64,000 nt of DNA. It comes from Erpobdella octoculata (lineage: Eukaryota; Annelida; Clitellata; Hirudinida; Erpobdellidae). The stretch lies in NCBI GenBank assembly GCA_963978895.1, contig OZ022243.1, positions 750,001-814,000 of the forward strand, read 5' to 3'. How positions within the stretch are numbered: position 1 is the stretch's first letter; each line of letters begins with the position of its first letter. The position numbers and the translations under genes are program-made. The notes under the pieces were generated by a model that did no database searches, was not told where the DNA came from, and worked only from the letters and a program-made list of their open reading frames with translations. Below, piece after piece: positions 1 to 12,259 of the stretch.

Positions 1-518
1 TACGCTGGGCTGTGGGCGGTGGAAGATGGAAAAGAAAAAAATATATCCGATTGAGATTATTTACCGGATTAATCCGACGGATTGATTTGCTGGATTGATC
101 ACACTTAGTGATTCGCCAGATTTTGTCATTGAAGTGATTCACTTAGTTAAACTACTGGGTTGAATCAATTGGTTGAACTATCAGGTTGATTCATAAACTT
201 TTGTTGTTAAAATGTTATAAAAGGTTGACCCAATGATCTGATTGTCTAGCCAATAAAAGAGATTGGTTGGAAAAATTAAACTAAAAAACCTCCAAACGTT
301 ATGGGGATGGTGGTGGAAAACTAAATAAGGAATAAATATTATAAACAAATTCTGCTTGCATTGCTCTCTTCTAGGTAGAAGAGCTTCAAAGGTTTCAGCT
401 TTTTCATTATTTTCCAGATGACGGTTCTTTGATGGAGTTGTTTTGATGAATAATTTTGTTTTGCTAGTGACATAAATTTGTCATAAAATAGTGGAATAAT
501 AAAATATTTCACAACCAC

Positions 519-1022
519 TACACACACACACACACACACAGATACTGACGCAGAAATGCACACAGACGTTTACACGCAAACACTCGCACAAATTTTAATT
601 AATTTTTTTCTCGTTTTACCAAAACGGCAAGTCTCTTTTTTTTGTTTTTTTTTTCATTTTTTTCACAGAAAACATTTTTTTTTGCTAATTTTCTGAGAAA
701 CAAAAATTATGATCGATGATGGCCCACGCGCAGCCTCGCGTCAAACGACGTCATCAACGCAGAATCTCTCCGTACGTGACGTGACATGGCGCATTCACGT
801 GCTACAACTTGTTGGAAATCATGTATAGGTGTGCGTGTGTGTGTGTGTTGGTATGTGTGTTGGTGCGTGTTTATGTGTGTGTGTGTGTTGGTATGTATGT
901 GTGTGTGTTGGTATGTGTGTTGGTGCGTGTTTATGTGTGTATGTGTGTGTATGTGTGTGTTGGTATGTGTGTGTTTGTGTCAGTACGTTTGTATATATGC
1001 GGATGCTCGTCTGGAGGTGTAT
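519..1022. repeat. (CA)n / (GT)n microsatellites flanking a CpG-containing islet
   Basis: A pure (CA) run lies at about 520-540 and a GT-rich interrupted microsatellite at about 822-1000. Between them, at about 710-800, is a short CpG-rich stretch with TGACG/ACGTCA half-sites (around 750 and 775). The open frames over the GT tract encode only Val/Cys/Met repeats and are artefacts. Confidence 0.8.
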
Positions 1023-1223
1023 GTTTAACTGTTCAAGTTTTAAATCTTGTATAGGTATTTAAAATATACCAAAAAGCTTTTGTTTCATTGTTTTCGGTTA
1101 TACAATAAATAAACGTAGAGCATTAAAATAAATAAGTAAAAGGATTTAATTAAAATTGATTAATAAATAAATAAAAAGTTTAATTTTTTAAAAAACAATT
1201 GTGTTTGAAGTGGTGCTTCGTAA

Positions 1224-1430
1224 AAAAAACTGTTTTAAAAATTATTTAAAAAAACTGTTTTAAAAATTATTTAAAAAAACTGTTTTAAAAATTATTTAAA
1301 AAAACTGTTTTAAAAATTATTTAAAAAAACTGTTTTAAAAATTATTTAAAAAAACTGTTTTAAAAATTATTTAAAAAAACTGTTTTAAAAATTATTTAAA
1401 AAAACTGTTTTAAAAATTATTTAAAAAAAC
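1224..1430. repeat. 25-bp tandem repeat, about 8 copies
   Basis: A nearly identical AT-rich 25-bp unit containing CTGTTTTAAAAATTATTT is repeated head to tail about eight times. It has no coding potential. Confidence 0.9.
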
Positions 1431-1636
1431 ACATTTTTTAAATAACAACAAATTTATGTCTACAACTAGTTGTAAATCAAAAAAAACTTTTTTTGTCTGT
1501 TAAATATTTTTAAAAACTTAAAAAGTAAATGATTTTAAAGAAAAAAACCTTGCCGCGCAAAATTGTGGTAATTATTTTTTTTGCTTTACAACTCTAAGAA
1601 CCCGTTTTGTCATTTCTGTTTAGTTTTATAGCAAAA

Positions 1637-3040
1637 AACGTTTAAATTGAAACTAAAAAATATTTTTGTGACGCACTCCAAAAAAATCCACTTTTTCTTT
1701 CAAAAATCTCTTTTCCATTGGCTAGTTTTATTTTTTAAAAACGTTTAAATAGAAAATAATAAAAAAAAAATATTTTTGTGACGCACTCCAAAAAAATCCA
1801 CTTTTTCTTTCAAAAATCTCTTTTCCATTGGCTAGTTTTATTTTTTAAAAACGTTTAAATAGAAAATAATAAAAAAATATATTTTTGTGACGCACTCCAA
1901 AAAAATTCTACTTTTTCTTTCAAAAATCTCTTCTCCATTGGCTAGTTTTATTTTTTAAAAACGTTTAAATAGAAAATAATAAAAAAATATATTTTTGTGA
2001 CGCACTCCAAAAAAATTCTACTTTTTCTTTCAAAAATCTCTTCTCCATTGGCTAGTTTTATTTTTTAAAAACGTTTAAATAGAAAATAATAAAAATATAT
2101 TTTTGTGACGCACTCCAAAAAAATTTTACTTTTTCTTTCAAAAATCTCTTCTCCATTGGCTAGTTTTATTTTTTAAAAACGTTTAAATAGAAAATAATAA
2201 AAAAAAAATATTTTTGTGACGCACTCCAAAAAAATTCTACTTTTTCTTTCAAAAATCTCTTCTCCATTGGCTAGTTTTATTTTTTAAAAACGTTTAAATA
2301 GAAAATAATAAAAATATATTTTTGTGACGCACTCCAAAAAAATTCTACTTTTTCTTTCAAAAATCTCTTCTCCATTGGCTAGTTTTATTTTTTAAAAACG
2401 TTTAAATAGAAAATAATAAAAAAAAAATATTTTTGTGACGCACTCCAAAAAAATTCTACTTTTTCTTTCAAAAATCTCTTCTCCATTGGCTAGTTTTATT
2501 TTTTAAAAACGTTTAAATAGAAAATAATAAAAAAAAAATATTTTTGTGACGCACTCCAAAAAAATTCTACTTTTTCTTTCAAAAATCTCTTCTCCATTGG
2601 CTAGTTTTATTTTTTAAAAACGTTTAAATAGAAAATAATAAAAATATATTTTTGTGACGCACTCCAAAAAAATTCTACTTTTTCTTTCAAAAATCTCTTC
2701 TCCATTGGCTAGTTTTATTTTTTAAAAACGTTTAAATAGAAAATAATAAAAATATATTTTTGTGACGCACTCCAAAAAAATTCTACTTTTTCTTTCAAAA
2801 ATCTCTTCTCCATTGGCTAGTTTTATTTTTTAAAAACGTTTAAATAGAAAATAATAAAAAAAAAATATTTTTTTGTGACGCACTCCAAAAAAATTCTACT
2901 TTTTCTTTCAAAAATCTCTTCTCCATTGGCTAGTTTTATTTTTTCAAAAACGTTTAAATAGAAAATAATAATAAAAAATATATTTTTGTGACGCACTCCA
3001 AAAAAATTCTACTTTTTCTTTCAAAAATCTCTTCTCCATT
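1637..3040. repeat. Satellite-like array, ~110-bp unit, 13 copies
   Basis: The motif GTGACGCACTCC recurs 13 times at intervals of about 105-113 bp, between about 1668 and 2990. Each unit also carries a CCATTGGCTAG box (inverted CCAAT) and ACGTTTAAATAG. Units differ mainly in A-run length and a few substitutions. The first unit is the most divergent and the last stops abruptly after CTCCATT. It looks like a small satellite or expanded minisatellite. Confidence 0.93.
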
Positions 3041-3429
3041 ACACACGATGCAGACAAGAAAGTCATTTCTCACTCTTATTATTTCAGACGCTCTATCGAT
3101 CAAACGAGTAAATTAGAGAAAAAACCCAGAAAACACGTGCTCTAAATCAAATCATTTTTTTTCTTATTATTTCCATGACATTATAAAATAATAATAATAT
3201 TATAATAATAGTATCAAAGATTATCAGGGATATTGATATTAAAGATATTTATTGTCTTTCAAAATGCGTTTATATTACAAAACTAACTATTTATTGAAAC
3301 AACATTAGAACATGAAGAGAAAAAATCGTTTTTGCTTTTTGTAGACATCTGGTTTTATTCCATCATTTGTCTTGGACCATTTGTGTTTGCTGGTTTGCCA
3401 ATCTATCTGTCCGTCTACCTATGCATTTG

Positions 3430-4030
3430 TTCAATACTTTATACTATGTGTCAAACCATCCATCTATTCATCTTCCCATATTTCCAACCATTCATTCATT
3501 TATCTACCAATATTTCTAACCATTTATTCATTCATTCATTTACCCATATTTTTCACAAACCATTCATTTATCTACCCATATTTTTCACCAACCATTCATT
3601 CATATACTCATATGTCCAACCACTTATCCATTTATCTACCCATATGTCTAACCAACCATCCGTTTACCTAACAATATTTCTAACCAACCATCTATTTATC
3701 TACCTATATTTTCAACCCTTCATTTATTTATCTACCCATATGTTTAACCAACCATTCCTTCATCTACCCATATGTTAAGTATTGGTCAGCCATCCATCCA
3801 CTCATAGTCCAACCAAACATCTATTTATTCTCTCATATGTCCAACCAACTATCTATTCATCCACCCATATGTGCGAGCATTCATCTATTTAACTTTTAAT
3901 ATGCTTAACTAACAATCTGCCTGCCTTTATGTCCAACCAGCCATCAATCCATTTGCTCATTTATCAATTTACTCACCCATATTTCTACTTAATCGTATAT
4001 CCACTTACTTCTTTACTTATCAATCCATCA
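3430..4030. repeat. Degenerate ~32-bp minisatellite
   Basis: A pyrimidine-rich unit of the type CCATYYATYTAYCTACCCATAT with AACCAACC repeats with decreasing fidelity. Apparent reading frames (3332-3778) are low-complexity Ile/His/Ser/Phe repeats. At 4190-4240 a short stretch ends in (CTGT)n and resembles a retroposon tail. From 4240 to 5050 I see only AT-rich unique sequence. Confidence 0.75.
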
Positions 4031-5056
4031 ATTCACCAAGTTTTTTACTGATTTCTATCCACTTAACCATCCATCCTCGCAGACATCTGTCAACTTAGAC
4101 TCTAACTTGCTATTAAGAATAAAAATTTGTTTATATCATTCGCCATTCATTACAATCATCATAATCATTATTATTTCTATATTTCATTTTGGCTTATGCG
4201 ATTTGTAAAGACTGAAATAAAGTGTCTGTCTGTCTGTCTGACATTTTCATCAAACTTTCCACAGAAAGAAAACCAGTAAATTAGTTTATGAAAAAAAACA
4301 GGAATAATAATAAAAAATATTTAATTAAACAAGTAAAAAGAAATTTATCAGGTAAATCAGAAAAAAACAACACAAATAACATCCGAATATGATCTGCATT
4401 TTTTAAAAAGATTTTTGATTCATTTCCTTTATGAATGGTTAGCACAATTTTTAATTACGTGCTTATTTTTGTAAAAGATAATTAATTATATGAAAAAATT
4501 GAAATATTCAACAATTCAGCAGCGTAGGCGACAAAATATTTATGCATGAATATTTAAATTTTCATGAACAGGTATCAAAGCTCTCAAATATCATTCAAGC
4601 ATACGCTAGAGCAGATATGCAAATAAAATTAAACTGCCACATCCCTAAAACTATAAACAACAAAAATAAAACTCCAAAATAATAAAATAAAAAACACAAA
4701 AGAATGAACAAAATGTTGCAAATAGCTCCAAACAAAATGGCTTCTATATTTTTTTTTATCAGATGGAACATTATTGGATTTTTCCTTCTGAGCTTCTCAG
4801 CATTCGAAACCAGTTCCGGTTGTTTTTCATCTCCATTTCGTTTTGTTTTTTTTCTGTTTTTATTTTTTTATTTTTTTCAACTGAAAAACATAGCATTATT
4901 AAGTTCAAAGATTCGTTTCAATTAACTGATGAAACGCAAAGAGGCTGTAGAGTTTCAATGTCATCGTAAAATATGGCGACATGACCACCTGATTTTTATG
5001 ATTTTGTTTCCAAATTTCATTTAACAAACAAACAAATAAGTGTTTTTTAATTTGTT

Positions 5057-5945
5057 ATCATAAAAAATTTTATAAGCATGGAAGTTTGTCGTTCGGTTTT
5101 ATTCGGGTACGGAAGTAATCGTAAATATTTTTCTTCCGAACGTTCGGTTTTAATCGGGTTCGGAAATAATTTCATTCCGAACTTTCAAAAACCGTTTCCG
5201 AAAGATCGAGGATATTCGGAAATTTTACGGAACAGCCGAAAATTGCTGAATTACTCTCTCAATGTTTTAGGCATTTTGACAAGACTTGTACAAATTGATT
5301 TGTTTTTGAATTATCTATTCAAATATGTAAATTTTATTAAGATACATCAAGTTTGAATTTTGAAATTTTCTATGTAAAATGAGTGAAGAGTTAGCAACGG
5401 CTATTGAGTAGCCTACCGAGTATTTACATTGTAAATAGAGACATAACCGATTTAACCGCAATAGCTTTTACCATATAACTCCGTTAATAATTGATGCATT
5501 TAGTTGAAAATAGTACAGATCGTTTTGTTTTTAATTTTCTATTCAAATATGTTGAAAACAATAAAATGCCTCAACTTTGAATTTTCCATATATAATGCAG
5601 GCAAAGTTAGCTACCGTTGCTAACATCAGCGACGTACAAAAAACTATACGTATTGACGTTTTTCCATTATTGCTAACAGAAGAAAAAAGAAAGATATGAT
5701 ATAATTATAATATTTCATTGATCTAAAATGATGATCAGTGAAATTAATTGTTTAATTTTTTTACGGAATTCCGAAAAAACCCGACATTTACGAAAAATAA
5801 TTCCGAACGTTCGGTTTTTTTCGGGGTCGGAAATAATTTTATTCCGAACTTCCGACAACCGATAAAAACCGAAAAAAACCGACTTTTCGGTTACGTTCGT
5901 AAGGGAACGGAAGAAACTTCCATGCTTAAAATTTTATATCATGAT
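5057..5945. mobile_element. Putative ~0.9-kb element with terminal inverted repeats
   Basis: The left end (5057-5090) and the reverse complement of the right end (about 5912-5945) share ATCAT, an A/T run with AAATTTTA, and AAGCATGGAAGTTT. Inside each end is a 130-150-bp module rich in CCGAACGTTCGG and CGGAAATAAT motifs (about 5086-5230 and 5765-5900). It encodes no recognisable transposase, so a non-autonomous DNA transposon is likely. I could not define a convincing target-site duplication. Confidence 0.55.
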
Positions 5946-6055
5946 TTGTATTTAAAATTATATTATTTTCTTTTTGCATTTTCTCATGTCCGGAAGCCAT
6001 TTCTTGATAACCTTTATTTATTCCGAGAGACGTGAGATGATTAGCACACCTGTTC

Positions 6056-6160
6056 GTCGGTTGTGATAGTAGTAGTTGTCGGTTGTGATAGTAGTTGTCG
6101 GTTGTGATAGTAGTTGTCGGTTGTGATAGTAGTTGTCGGTTGTGATAGTAGTAGTAGTCG
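6056..6160. repeat. 19-bp minisatellite, about 5-6 copies
   Basis: The unit GTCGGTTGTGATAGTAGTT is repeated head to tail with minor length change. From 6160 to 6690 I see AT-rich unique sequence and no gene. Confidence 0.8.
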
Positions 6161-6689
6161 GTGGTTTTCTCGTATAAATTTTCCTATAAGTTGATTCTAC
6201 AAGTTTCGTTGATACTAATTGCAAAGCCATTGTCGTAGTTGTTGAATGTACCTAGAACAGAAAGAGACAGGTGATGATACATACATTCAATAGACGCGAC
6301 AAAGGAAATTAAAAAAAATGAAAGTGAAAGTGAAAGTGAAGATGGAATTATTTCGTGAATGTGTGAACAAGTGAGCTGGTTTAAAAGGTTTATTGAAATT
6401 AGTTAAAAACATAAAATATGTACTTATTAAACTAAAATAGAAACACATTTCTTACCATTTTATATTATTATTATTAAAACACTTCTCAATTTTTTAACAT
6501 TTCTAACCCAAAGTATTATATTGACTAAATTTTATTATACAAAACCAAAATTCTAGTGTTCAAACAATTACAAACACCTAACAATTGGCAAAGAAATTAC
6601 AAAAAAAAAGCATAAATATTTGCCAAAAAACATTTTTTGTAACAAAAGTTAAAAAACAGCTTTTTTTCTTCATCTTTTTTTCTTGACCT

Positions 6690-6930
6690 TTCATGTTGGG
6701 CGATAAAATATTGAATTGTTTGTTCGATGTAAGTTTTTTTTGTTTTCGTTTTTGAAAGTTTTTTATATTGTTTTCGTTTTTTAAAAGTTTTTTTTTATTT
6801 TTGTTTTTGTTTTTGAAAGTTTTTTATTTTGTTTTCGTTTTTTGAAAGTTTTTTTTTTAGTTTTGTTTTTGTTTTTAAAAGTTTTTTTTCTGTTTCATTT
6901 TTTAAAAGATTTTTTTTTACTTTGTTTTGT
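6690..6930. repeat. T-rich low-complexity tract
   Basis: Repeated GTTTTTGTTTTTGAAAGTTTT-like stretches of 20-30 bp. Frames on either strand give only Phe/Ser/Val or Lys repeats. Confidence 0.7.
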
Positions 6931-7279
6931 TTTTGGGCTACGCAGCATGAACGCATTTTTGTAACATGCAACAAAACAATCCCAATAATTTGCCACAATT
7001 TTACAAATTATTTTTTAATATTGTTTTTTGTAAAAAATATGAGGTATTTTTGTAAATTTAGAGTACTTATAATCTGTTTATTTCCGTGACGTACTTGTTC
7101 ATGTATTTATGATTTGTATTAGTATTAGTATTTACACTCTTTGTGTGTGGGAATTTTCAGATGTTTCATTTTAGTTCTCTTTCTTTTTTTAATTTCTCAA
7201 GAACGGAACAAGGAGCGAAAAATATGGCGTCTTGTCGCATCGGTAGCATGAATTTAGGGAGTAGAAAAGAGAGAAGAGC

Positions 7280-7290
7280 AAAAAGGTGAC

Positions 7291-7330
<40 letters not shown>

Positions 7331-7570
7331 AAAAAAGAGAACAAACGATAAATAGAAAGAGGGAGAGGGAAAGAAGAAAAAAGAGGGTGAGAAAGAAAGA
7401 GAGAAAGAGGGAGAAAGAGGGAGAGAGGAGAGAAATGAAAAAAGAGTGAGAGAGAAGAAGAGAGGGGGAGAGAGCAAGAGAAATAGAGAGATAGGAAAAG
7501 AGGAAGAGTTAAAAAGAAGATGAAAAAAGAAAAGGAGAAAGAAAGAGAGGAAGAGAAAGGAAAAAGGATA
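7280..7570. repeat. Polypurine GA-rich tract
   Basis: An (AG)n core at about 7293-7324 is followed by interrupted GGGAGA/AAAGAG purine sequence on the plus strand. The minus-strand frame is a Ser/Leu/Phe artefact. Confidence 0.8.
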
Positions 7571-7788
7571 AAAAAGTTTTAAATTCAGGAGACGTGTAAT
7601 TCCTCACGTTCTTCGCATAAATGAAGAAAAAATTATATTACTATTTCTTGTTTTATACAATTTTTTAATTAAAAATGCTTAAGAAACTGGTTTGATTTAT
7701 TCTCATTAGAATGTTTAATAATAATTTCAACAGAAAAGAAAAAAATATGTTTTTTTAAATTATTTTAAATATTTACTCTCATAGGATA

Positions 7789-7955
7789 ACAGTCTAACTT
7801 ACCATCTAAATTATGTTACCAAGATCTAACAGTCTAACTTATCATCTAAAGATTGTTTTCACGATTTAAGAGTCAAAATTACCATCTAAATAATGTTTCC
7901 AATATCTAACAGTATTGCTTACCATTTTAATATTGCTTCCAAGTTCTAAAATTGT
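7789..7955. repeat. ~40-bp tandem repeat, 4 degenerate copies
   Basis: Successive copies begin AACAGTCTAACTTACCATCT, AACAGTCTAACTTATCATCT, AGAGTCAAAATTACCATCT and AACAGTATTGCTTACCAT. Units are 39-41 bp long. Confidence 0.75.
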
Positions 7956-8259
7956 CCCGCTTTAAGAGTTACTCATTTTAGCCACTTTTAGCTTATAGCA
8001 AGCTGAGTCGACTACGCTAATAGCGTTAATCAACTAGCTAACCGGCTTGTCAAAATAAGAGTAACTTTATTTCTGATTATTTATTAAAAAAATAGTTTAT
8101 TTACAGATAATTTGCACTATTATAAATTTGAATTTTTAAAAAATGAAATCATGAAGATAATTTTTTTTCCTTCATTTTACCATGAAGAAATTTGAATACA
8201 GAAATTCCATGGAGGATATGAAGAATTTTTAATCAGAACTGTCATCAATTACTGCCCCT

Positions 8260-8510
8260 TGTGGTGACTCTCTCTTTCTTTCTCTCTTTCTATCTTTTTT
8301 TTCTCGCTTTTTTTTCTCTTTTTTCCTTCTATCTCGTTCTTTTTTTCTTTCTTGTTCTCTTTCATTTTCTCTTTTTTTTTTCTTTTTCTCTCTCGATCAC
8401 TTTCATTTTTTTTCTATAAAAGATATTTTCTATCTTTTATTTTTCTTTTTTTTTAGTTTTTTCTTTTTCCATCTCTTCTTTTTTTCTTTTTTTTCCTTCT
8501 TCCACTCAGG
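8260..8510. repeat. Polypyrimidine TC/T-rich tract
   Basis: An interrupted CTTT/TCTC/TTTT tract. It is followed at 8550-8985 by complex sequence without a supported gene. That stretch contains E-box-like CACCTG (about 8855) and CAAGTG (about 8893), and could be regulatory. Confidence 0.7.
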
Positions 8511-8990
8511 TGAGTAGAAATGAAGCGCAAATAGAAATTTGAAGACTAACTCTTTTTTCTCTTCCATCCTCCATCCTTCCAGTCATCTAACTTGAGTTGA
8601 AAAACAACACCGTTCACCGTTTTCATCGTAATTGCAAATTTCCCTTCACTCAAGTTTCGTTTTCAACCTGGAAAATTTAGGAAACTCTTATTCGTAAAAA
8701 GCGAAAACGAAACCGAGCCGGTTGTTTTCAAGTTGACAAAACAAAGAAAAAAGAGAGAACGAAAAGCTCTGGAGTGTTAATTGTTCGATTTTTTAACAGT
8801 TTTCTTTTCCTCTTTCCTTTTCCTTCCTGGCCTTCCGGTGTCTGTAAGAGGAGACACCTGCCTGCATTTTTCCAGGCCGGTGAATAATTCACAAGTGGAG
8901 AATGAGAAAATTGCAGAAGAAATATCGCCACGGGTTCGTGTCTAGGTGGCATCGTTCTCATCATTGTTGATGTCTTCCTAGACGCCGCCG

Positions 8991-9124
8991 TTGTCGTCGT
9001 CATCATCATCATCATCTTCTTCATCACCATCATCATCATTATTATCGTCGTCGTCATCATCTTCATCATCATCATCATCATCATCGTCGTCGTCGTCATC
9101 GTCATCGTCATCATCATCTTCATC

Positions 9125-9157
<33 letters not shown>

Positions 9158-9280
9158 GTCATCGTCATCATCATCATCATCATCATCATCATCGTCGTCG
9201 TCGTCATCATCATCATAATCATCCTCATCGTCGTCATCATCATCATTATTATCATCATCACTACCACCATCGTCATCAGA
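8991..9280. repeat. (CAT/CGT)n trinucleotide array
   Basis: An interrupted CAT/CGT/CTT trinucleotide repeat. The forward frame reads as pure poly-Ser and is not a gene. Confidence 0.9.
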
Positions 9281-9559
9281 ATTTTACCAGTCTATCTTGG
9301 TGAGATTTGAACAAAGAAATTTATCACCGTTTCTGCTAGAGGTGCTGTTTTCAGAATTTACATTGGTTGCATCATTATCAACACTGTCGCTATCAATACT
9401 GGGGTTTTTGTTATTTATATCATCATCAGCATCATCGACGTTATCATCATCATCGCCATCATCGGCTTTATGTGCATTTGATGAATTTATTAAGGACGTT
9501 TGCTCAGTGTGAACAAGCCAAACGATTCCAAGATATTGATGCCAGGATTATTTGTGCTG

Positions 9560-10015
9560 GATGATGATGATGATGATGGTGATGGTGATGGTGATGGTGA
9601 TGATGGTAATGGTGATGGTGATGGTGATGGTGATGGTGATGGTGATGGTGATGGTGATTATGATGATGATGGTGATGGTGATGGTGACAATTATGGTGAT
9701 GGTGGTGGTGGTGGTGGTGATGGTGATGGTGATGGTGATGGTGATGGTGATGATGATGATGGTGGCGGTAATGATGATGATGGTGGTGGTAATGGTGGTG
9801 GTGATGGTGATGGTGATGGTGATGGTGGTGGCGGTAATGATGATGATGGTAGTGGTGGTGGTAATAGTGGTGGGGATGGAGATGGTGATAGCGATTGTGA
9901 TGCAGATGATGATGACGATGATGATGATGTTGCTACTTATGCTGATAAGGATGATGATGATGATAGCGATAATGCTACTGCTGCTGATGATGACGATGAT
10001 GACGACGACGATGAT
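9560..10015. repeat. (GAT)n and (GGTGAT)n array
   Basis: Mixed GAT, GGT and GGTGAT units form one long array, with variants (GGTGGC, GACGAT) near the end. All overlapping frames are Asp/Gly, Met/Val or Ile/Thr repeats and are rejected as genes. Confidence 0.92.
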
Positions 10016-10793
10016 GCTCAAAGCAATAAAATTCATTTTCAGTCACTCAGCTACGCCCAAACCGAACAGAAGTAGAAAAAAGAACGAAATTAAAGTCATA
10101 CATTGTACAATATTCTCGTGGGGAATATAAGAAATAGGCTTGAGGGTTGGGCGGGGCAGTCCATGATGGACCCCGGAACAAAAAATGAGCCCTGAAAATA
10201 AACCAAAAAAAAAGAATTTTTTTAATGAATAATCATAATTAAAAGTTCACACCAATTTTGAGATAACGTGATGATTGAAGATGCAGCTGATTGAGTGAAC
10301 GTGTGAAAAGAGTATGATTAAAAAATTATTTTTAAATGTGATTAAAAAGTCTATGAGGAGTTGATTAAATGTTTAGTTATGATGTGATTAGATGGTCAAT
10401 AAAGATGTGATTAAAAAGTTTCTAAAGATGCGATTAGATAGTAGAAAAATAAATATGTTTAGTAAAAAAATGAGGTCACAACTGATAGGGATGGAAAGGG
10501 AAAAATGTAAGCTGAGTGGAAACAATACGCAGGACGGGCGATAAATTGGTGGAAAAGTTATAAAATGTTTTAAACGTACTTGAGGAAAAGGTTAGGTATG
10601 TACAGAGATGCAAATGTCGAACAGAAAATATGAATTCTGGGAGAAGAAAAGAACGATAAAGTAGATATATATATAAAAAACAATCTTAAAAATAAAATAA
10701 AATGTTTAATAAAATAGAAAATATAAATTTTGGGAGAAGAAAAAAAGAAATGGGGCCATATAAAAACAGAAAGCAAATTTGCTGAAAAAGATC

Positions 10794-10950
10794 AACTCCG
10801 CCTTGCTTTTGCAAGCCAGTCCCAAGCCTGGAGAAAAAAGGAGGGAAAAGTTAAAAGGATCAAATTATGATCCACGACTGGAAGTACTTAGGTGCTTCCT
10901 ACACACAGCCGTTTCAGTCTTAAAACACTTGGTGTAAAGGACTATAAACT
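10794..10950 (-). mobile_element. Interspersed repeat family A, copy 1
   Basis: This ~157-bp block reappears in reverse orientation at 26,141-26,300. Shared landmarks are AACTCCGCCTTGCT, AGCCAGTCCCAAGCCTGG, GGAAGTACTTA, GGTGCTTCCTACA, TTTCAGT and GGACTATAAACTATTA. The family is not identified. The strand given is relative to the plus-strand copy at 26 kb. A partial echo of its end (CTGTAAAGGACTATAAAC) lies at about 10,990-11,010. Confidence 0.75.
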
Positions 10951-11049
10951 ATTACTAAAAAAATAAAAATATATAATTTAAAAAAATTGCTGTAAAGGAC
11001 TATAAACTTTTATTTAAAAAAAATATAAAATAAAAAATATAAAAAAAAT

Positions 11050-11757
11050 TGCTGAAAGAAAAGTAAATGGTAAGGAATTGGTGGGTGGAGAAGGAGAAAC
11101 GGAGAAAACATGGTTACAAAGAGATGTTTGGTTGTGTGTACTGTGTACTGTGTTCTGGAAGTGAATGCTGTGTGGAAAAAATTAAATGCTCATGTATGGA
11201 AGAAAAAGGAACAATTAAATGGAAGATATTTTGAGGGTAGTTTGAAGAGTTCTATAAATGTGTGTGAAACAAAGTGCTGAGAAAAAAAGATGAAATGTAA
11301 ATGGGAAAAACCAATCAGGGGTTTGGGTGGATAAAATGTTGAAGAAAGTGGGAAAAAAAAAGGTTAAATAGGGAAACCCGTGAAAAAATGGGTTAAGGAA
11401 AAGAGTTAGAATGTGTAAGGGGAAAGTAATTTGCATAAAAAAAATAGAGTAAATATGAAGAACCAAAAGAGGATAGATTAAGAAAAAGAGTTAGGATGTG
11501 TAGGGGGGGATGAAATGTTAAAAAAACAGAAAAGGGTGAATGGAGAAAACCGAAAGAGGGTTAGTTAAGAAAAAAAAAGTAGATTGGTAGATGGGATGAA
11601 ATGTTTTAAAGAAGAAAACTACGATAAATAGAGAGAACCAAGATAGGGTGAGTTGGGAAAAATGTAGGTTGATAGAGGAGACGAAATGTTGGGGAAAAAA
11701 AGAAAAGGAGATAAATAGGGAAAACCGAGAAAGGGTACGTCAAAAAAAAGGTAGATA
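11050..11757. repeat. Degenerate ~90-100-bp tandem repeat, purine-rich
   Basis: Segments with GATGAAATGTT, AGGGAAAACCGA, AGGGTTAGTTAAGAAAA and TAGATWGGTAGA recur in the same order about every 95 bp. This suggests an old, decayed tandem array leading into the 9-bp array next to it. Confidence 0.55.
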
Positions 11758-11847
11758 GGTGGGGTAGGTGGGGTAGGTGGGGTAGGTGGGGTAGGTGGGG
11801 TAGGTGGGGTAGGTGGGGTAGGTGGGGTAGGTGGGGTAGGTGGGTAG
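11758..11847. repeat. (GGGGTAGGT)n, 9-bp unit, about 10 copies
   Basis: A perfect head-to-tail 9-bp G-rich repeat. Runs of GGGG alternate with GG on the plus strand, so G-quadruplex formation is plausible. At 11,920-11,965 there follows a CpG-rich stretch with TGACGTAA, TCACGTGACG and TGACGTGG. Confidence 0.92.
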
Positions 11848-11919
11848 AGGATGCGGACGACGTCTAACAAATCGCCTCCCAAATCTTCCTTGGCGTGCCG
11901 GGAAGAAGAAATATTATCG

Positions 11920-11970
11920 ATGACGTAACTAATTCGTCACGTGACGCGTGACGTGGGCGCGTTCGTTTTG
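11920..11970. promoter_or_regulatory. Cluster of CRE/E-box-like motifs
   Basis: TGACGTAA, CACGTGACGCGTGACGTGG and nearby CpGs sit in otherwise low-GC sequence. CACGTG is a bHLH E-box and TGACGT a CREB/ATF half-site. No start site or gene can be tied to it, so the regulatory role is inference. Confidence 0.3.
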
Positions 11971-12259
11971 CTTTCGTGTGTTGTGTCGATGGTTTTTTCT
12001 CTTTCTCTCTCCTGGTTTTCTTGTTTTTCAATTGAAAAAGAAAAAAATATTTTTTTTATTTAATCGTTTTATGCTGGAAAAGCAATTTCGTAAGTTTTTT
12101 TTTCTGATGAAAATTTCGTGCTGACTGTTTTGTTGTTTAGTTTTTTTCGCACTTTAAGCTTTGATGATATTTTATTATAATTATTTTCAGAACAAATTTT
12201 ATTTTATTTGCTGATAAAAATACAAAAAACAAAATCAGTTTTTATTAACAATCAGAATG

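Noticed and set aside
1637..3040. CRISPR-like array
   Set aside because: The ~110-bp units are contiguous and have no unique spacers.
8728..10130. Long open frames of Met/Thr, poly-Ser, Asp-Gly or Met-Val
   Set aside because: They are translations of CAT/GAT repeats present in several frames at once, without start context, splice sites or domain.
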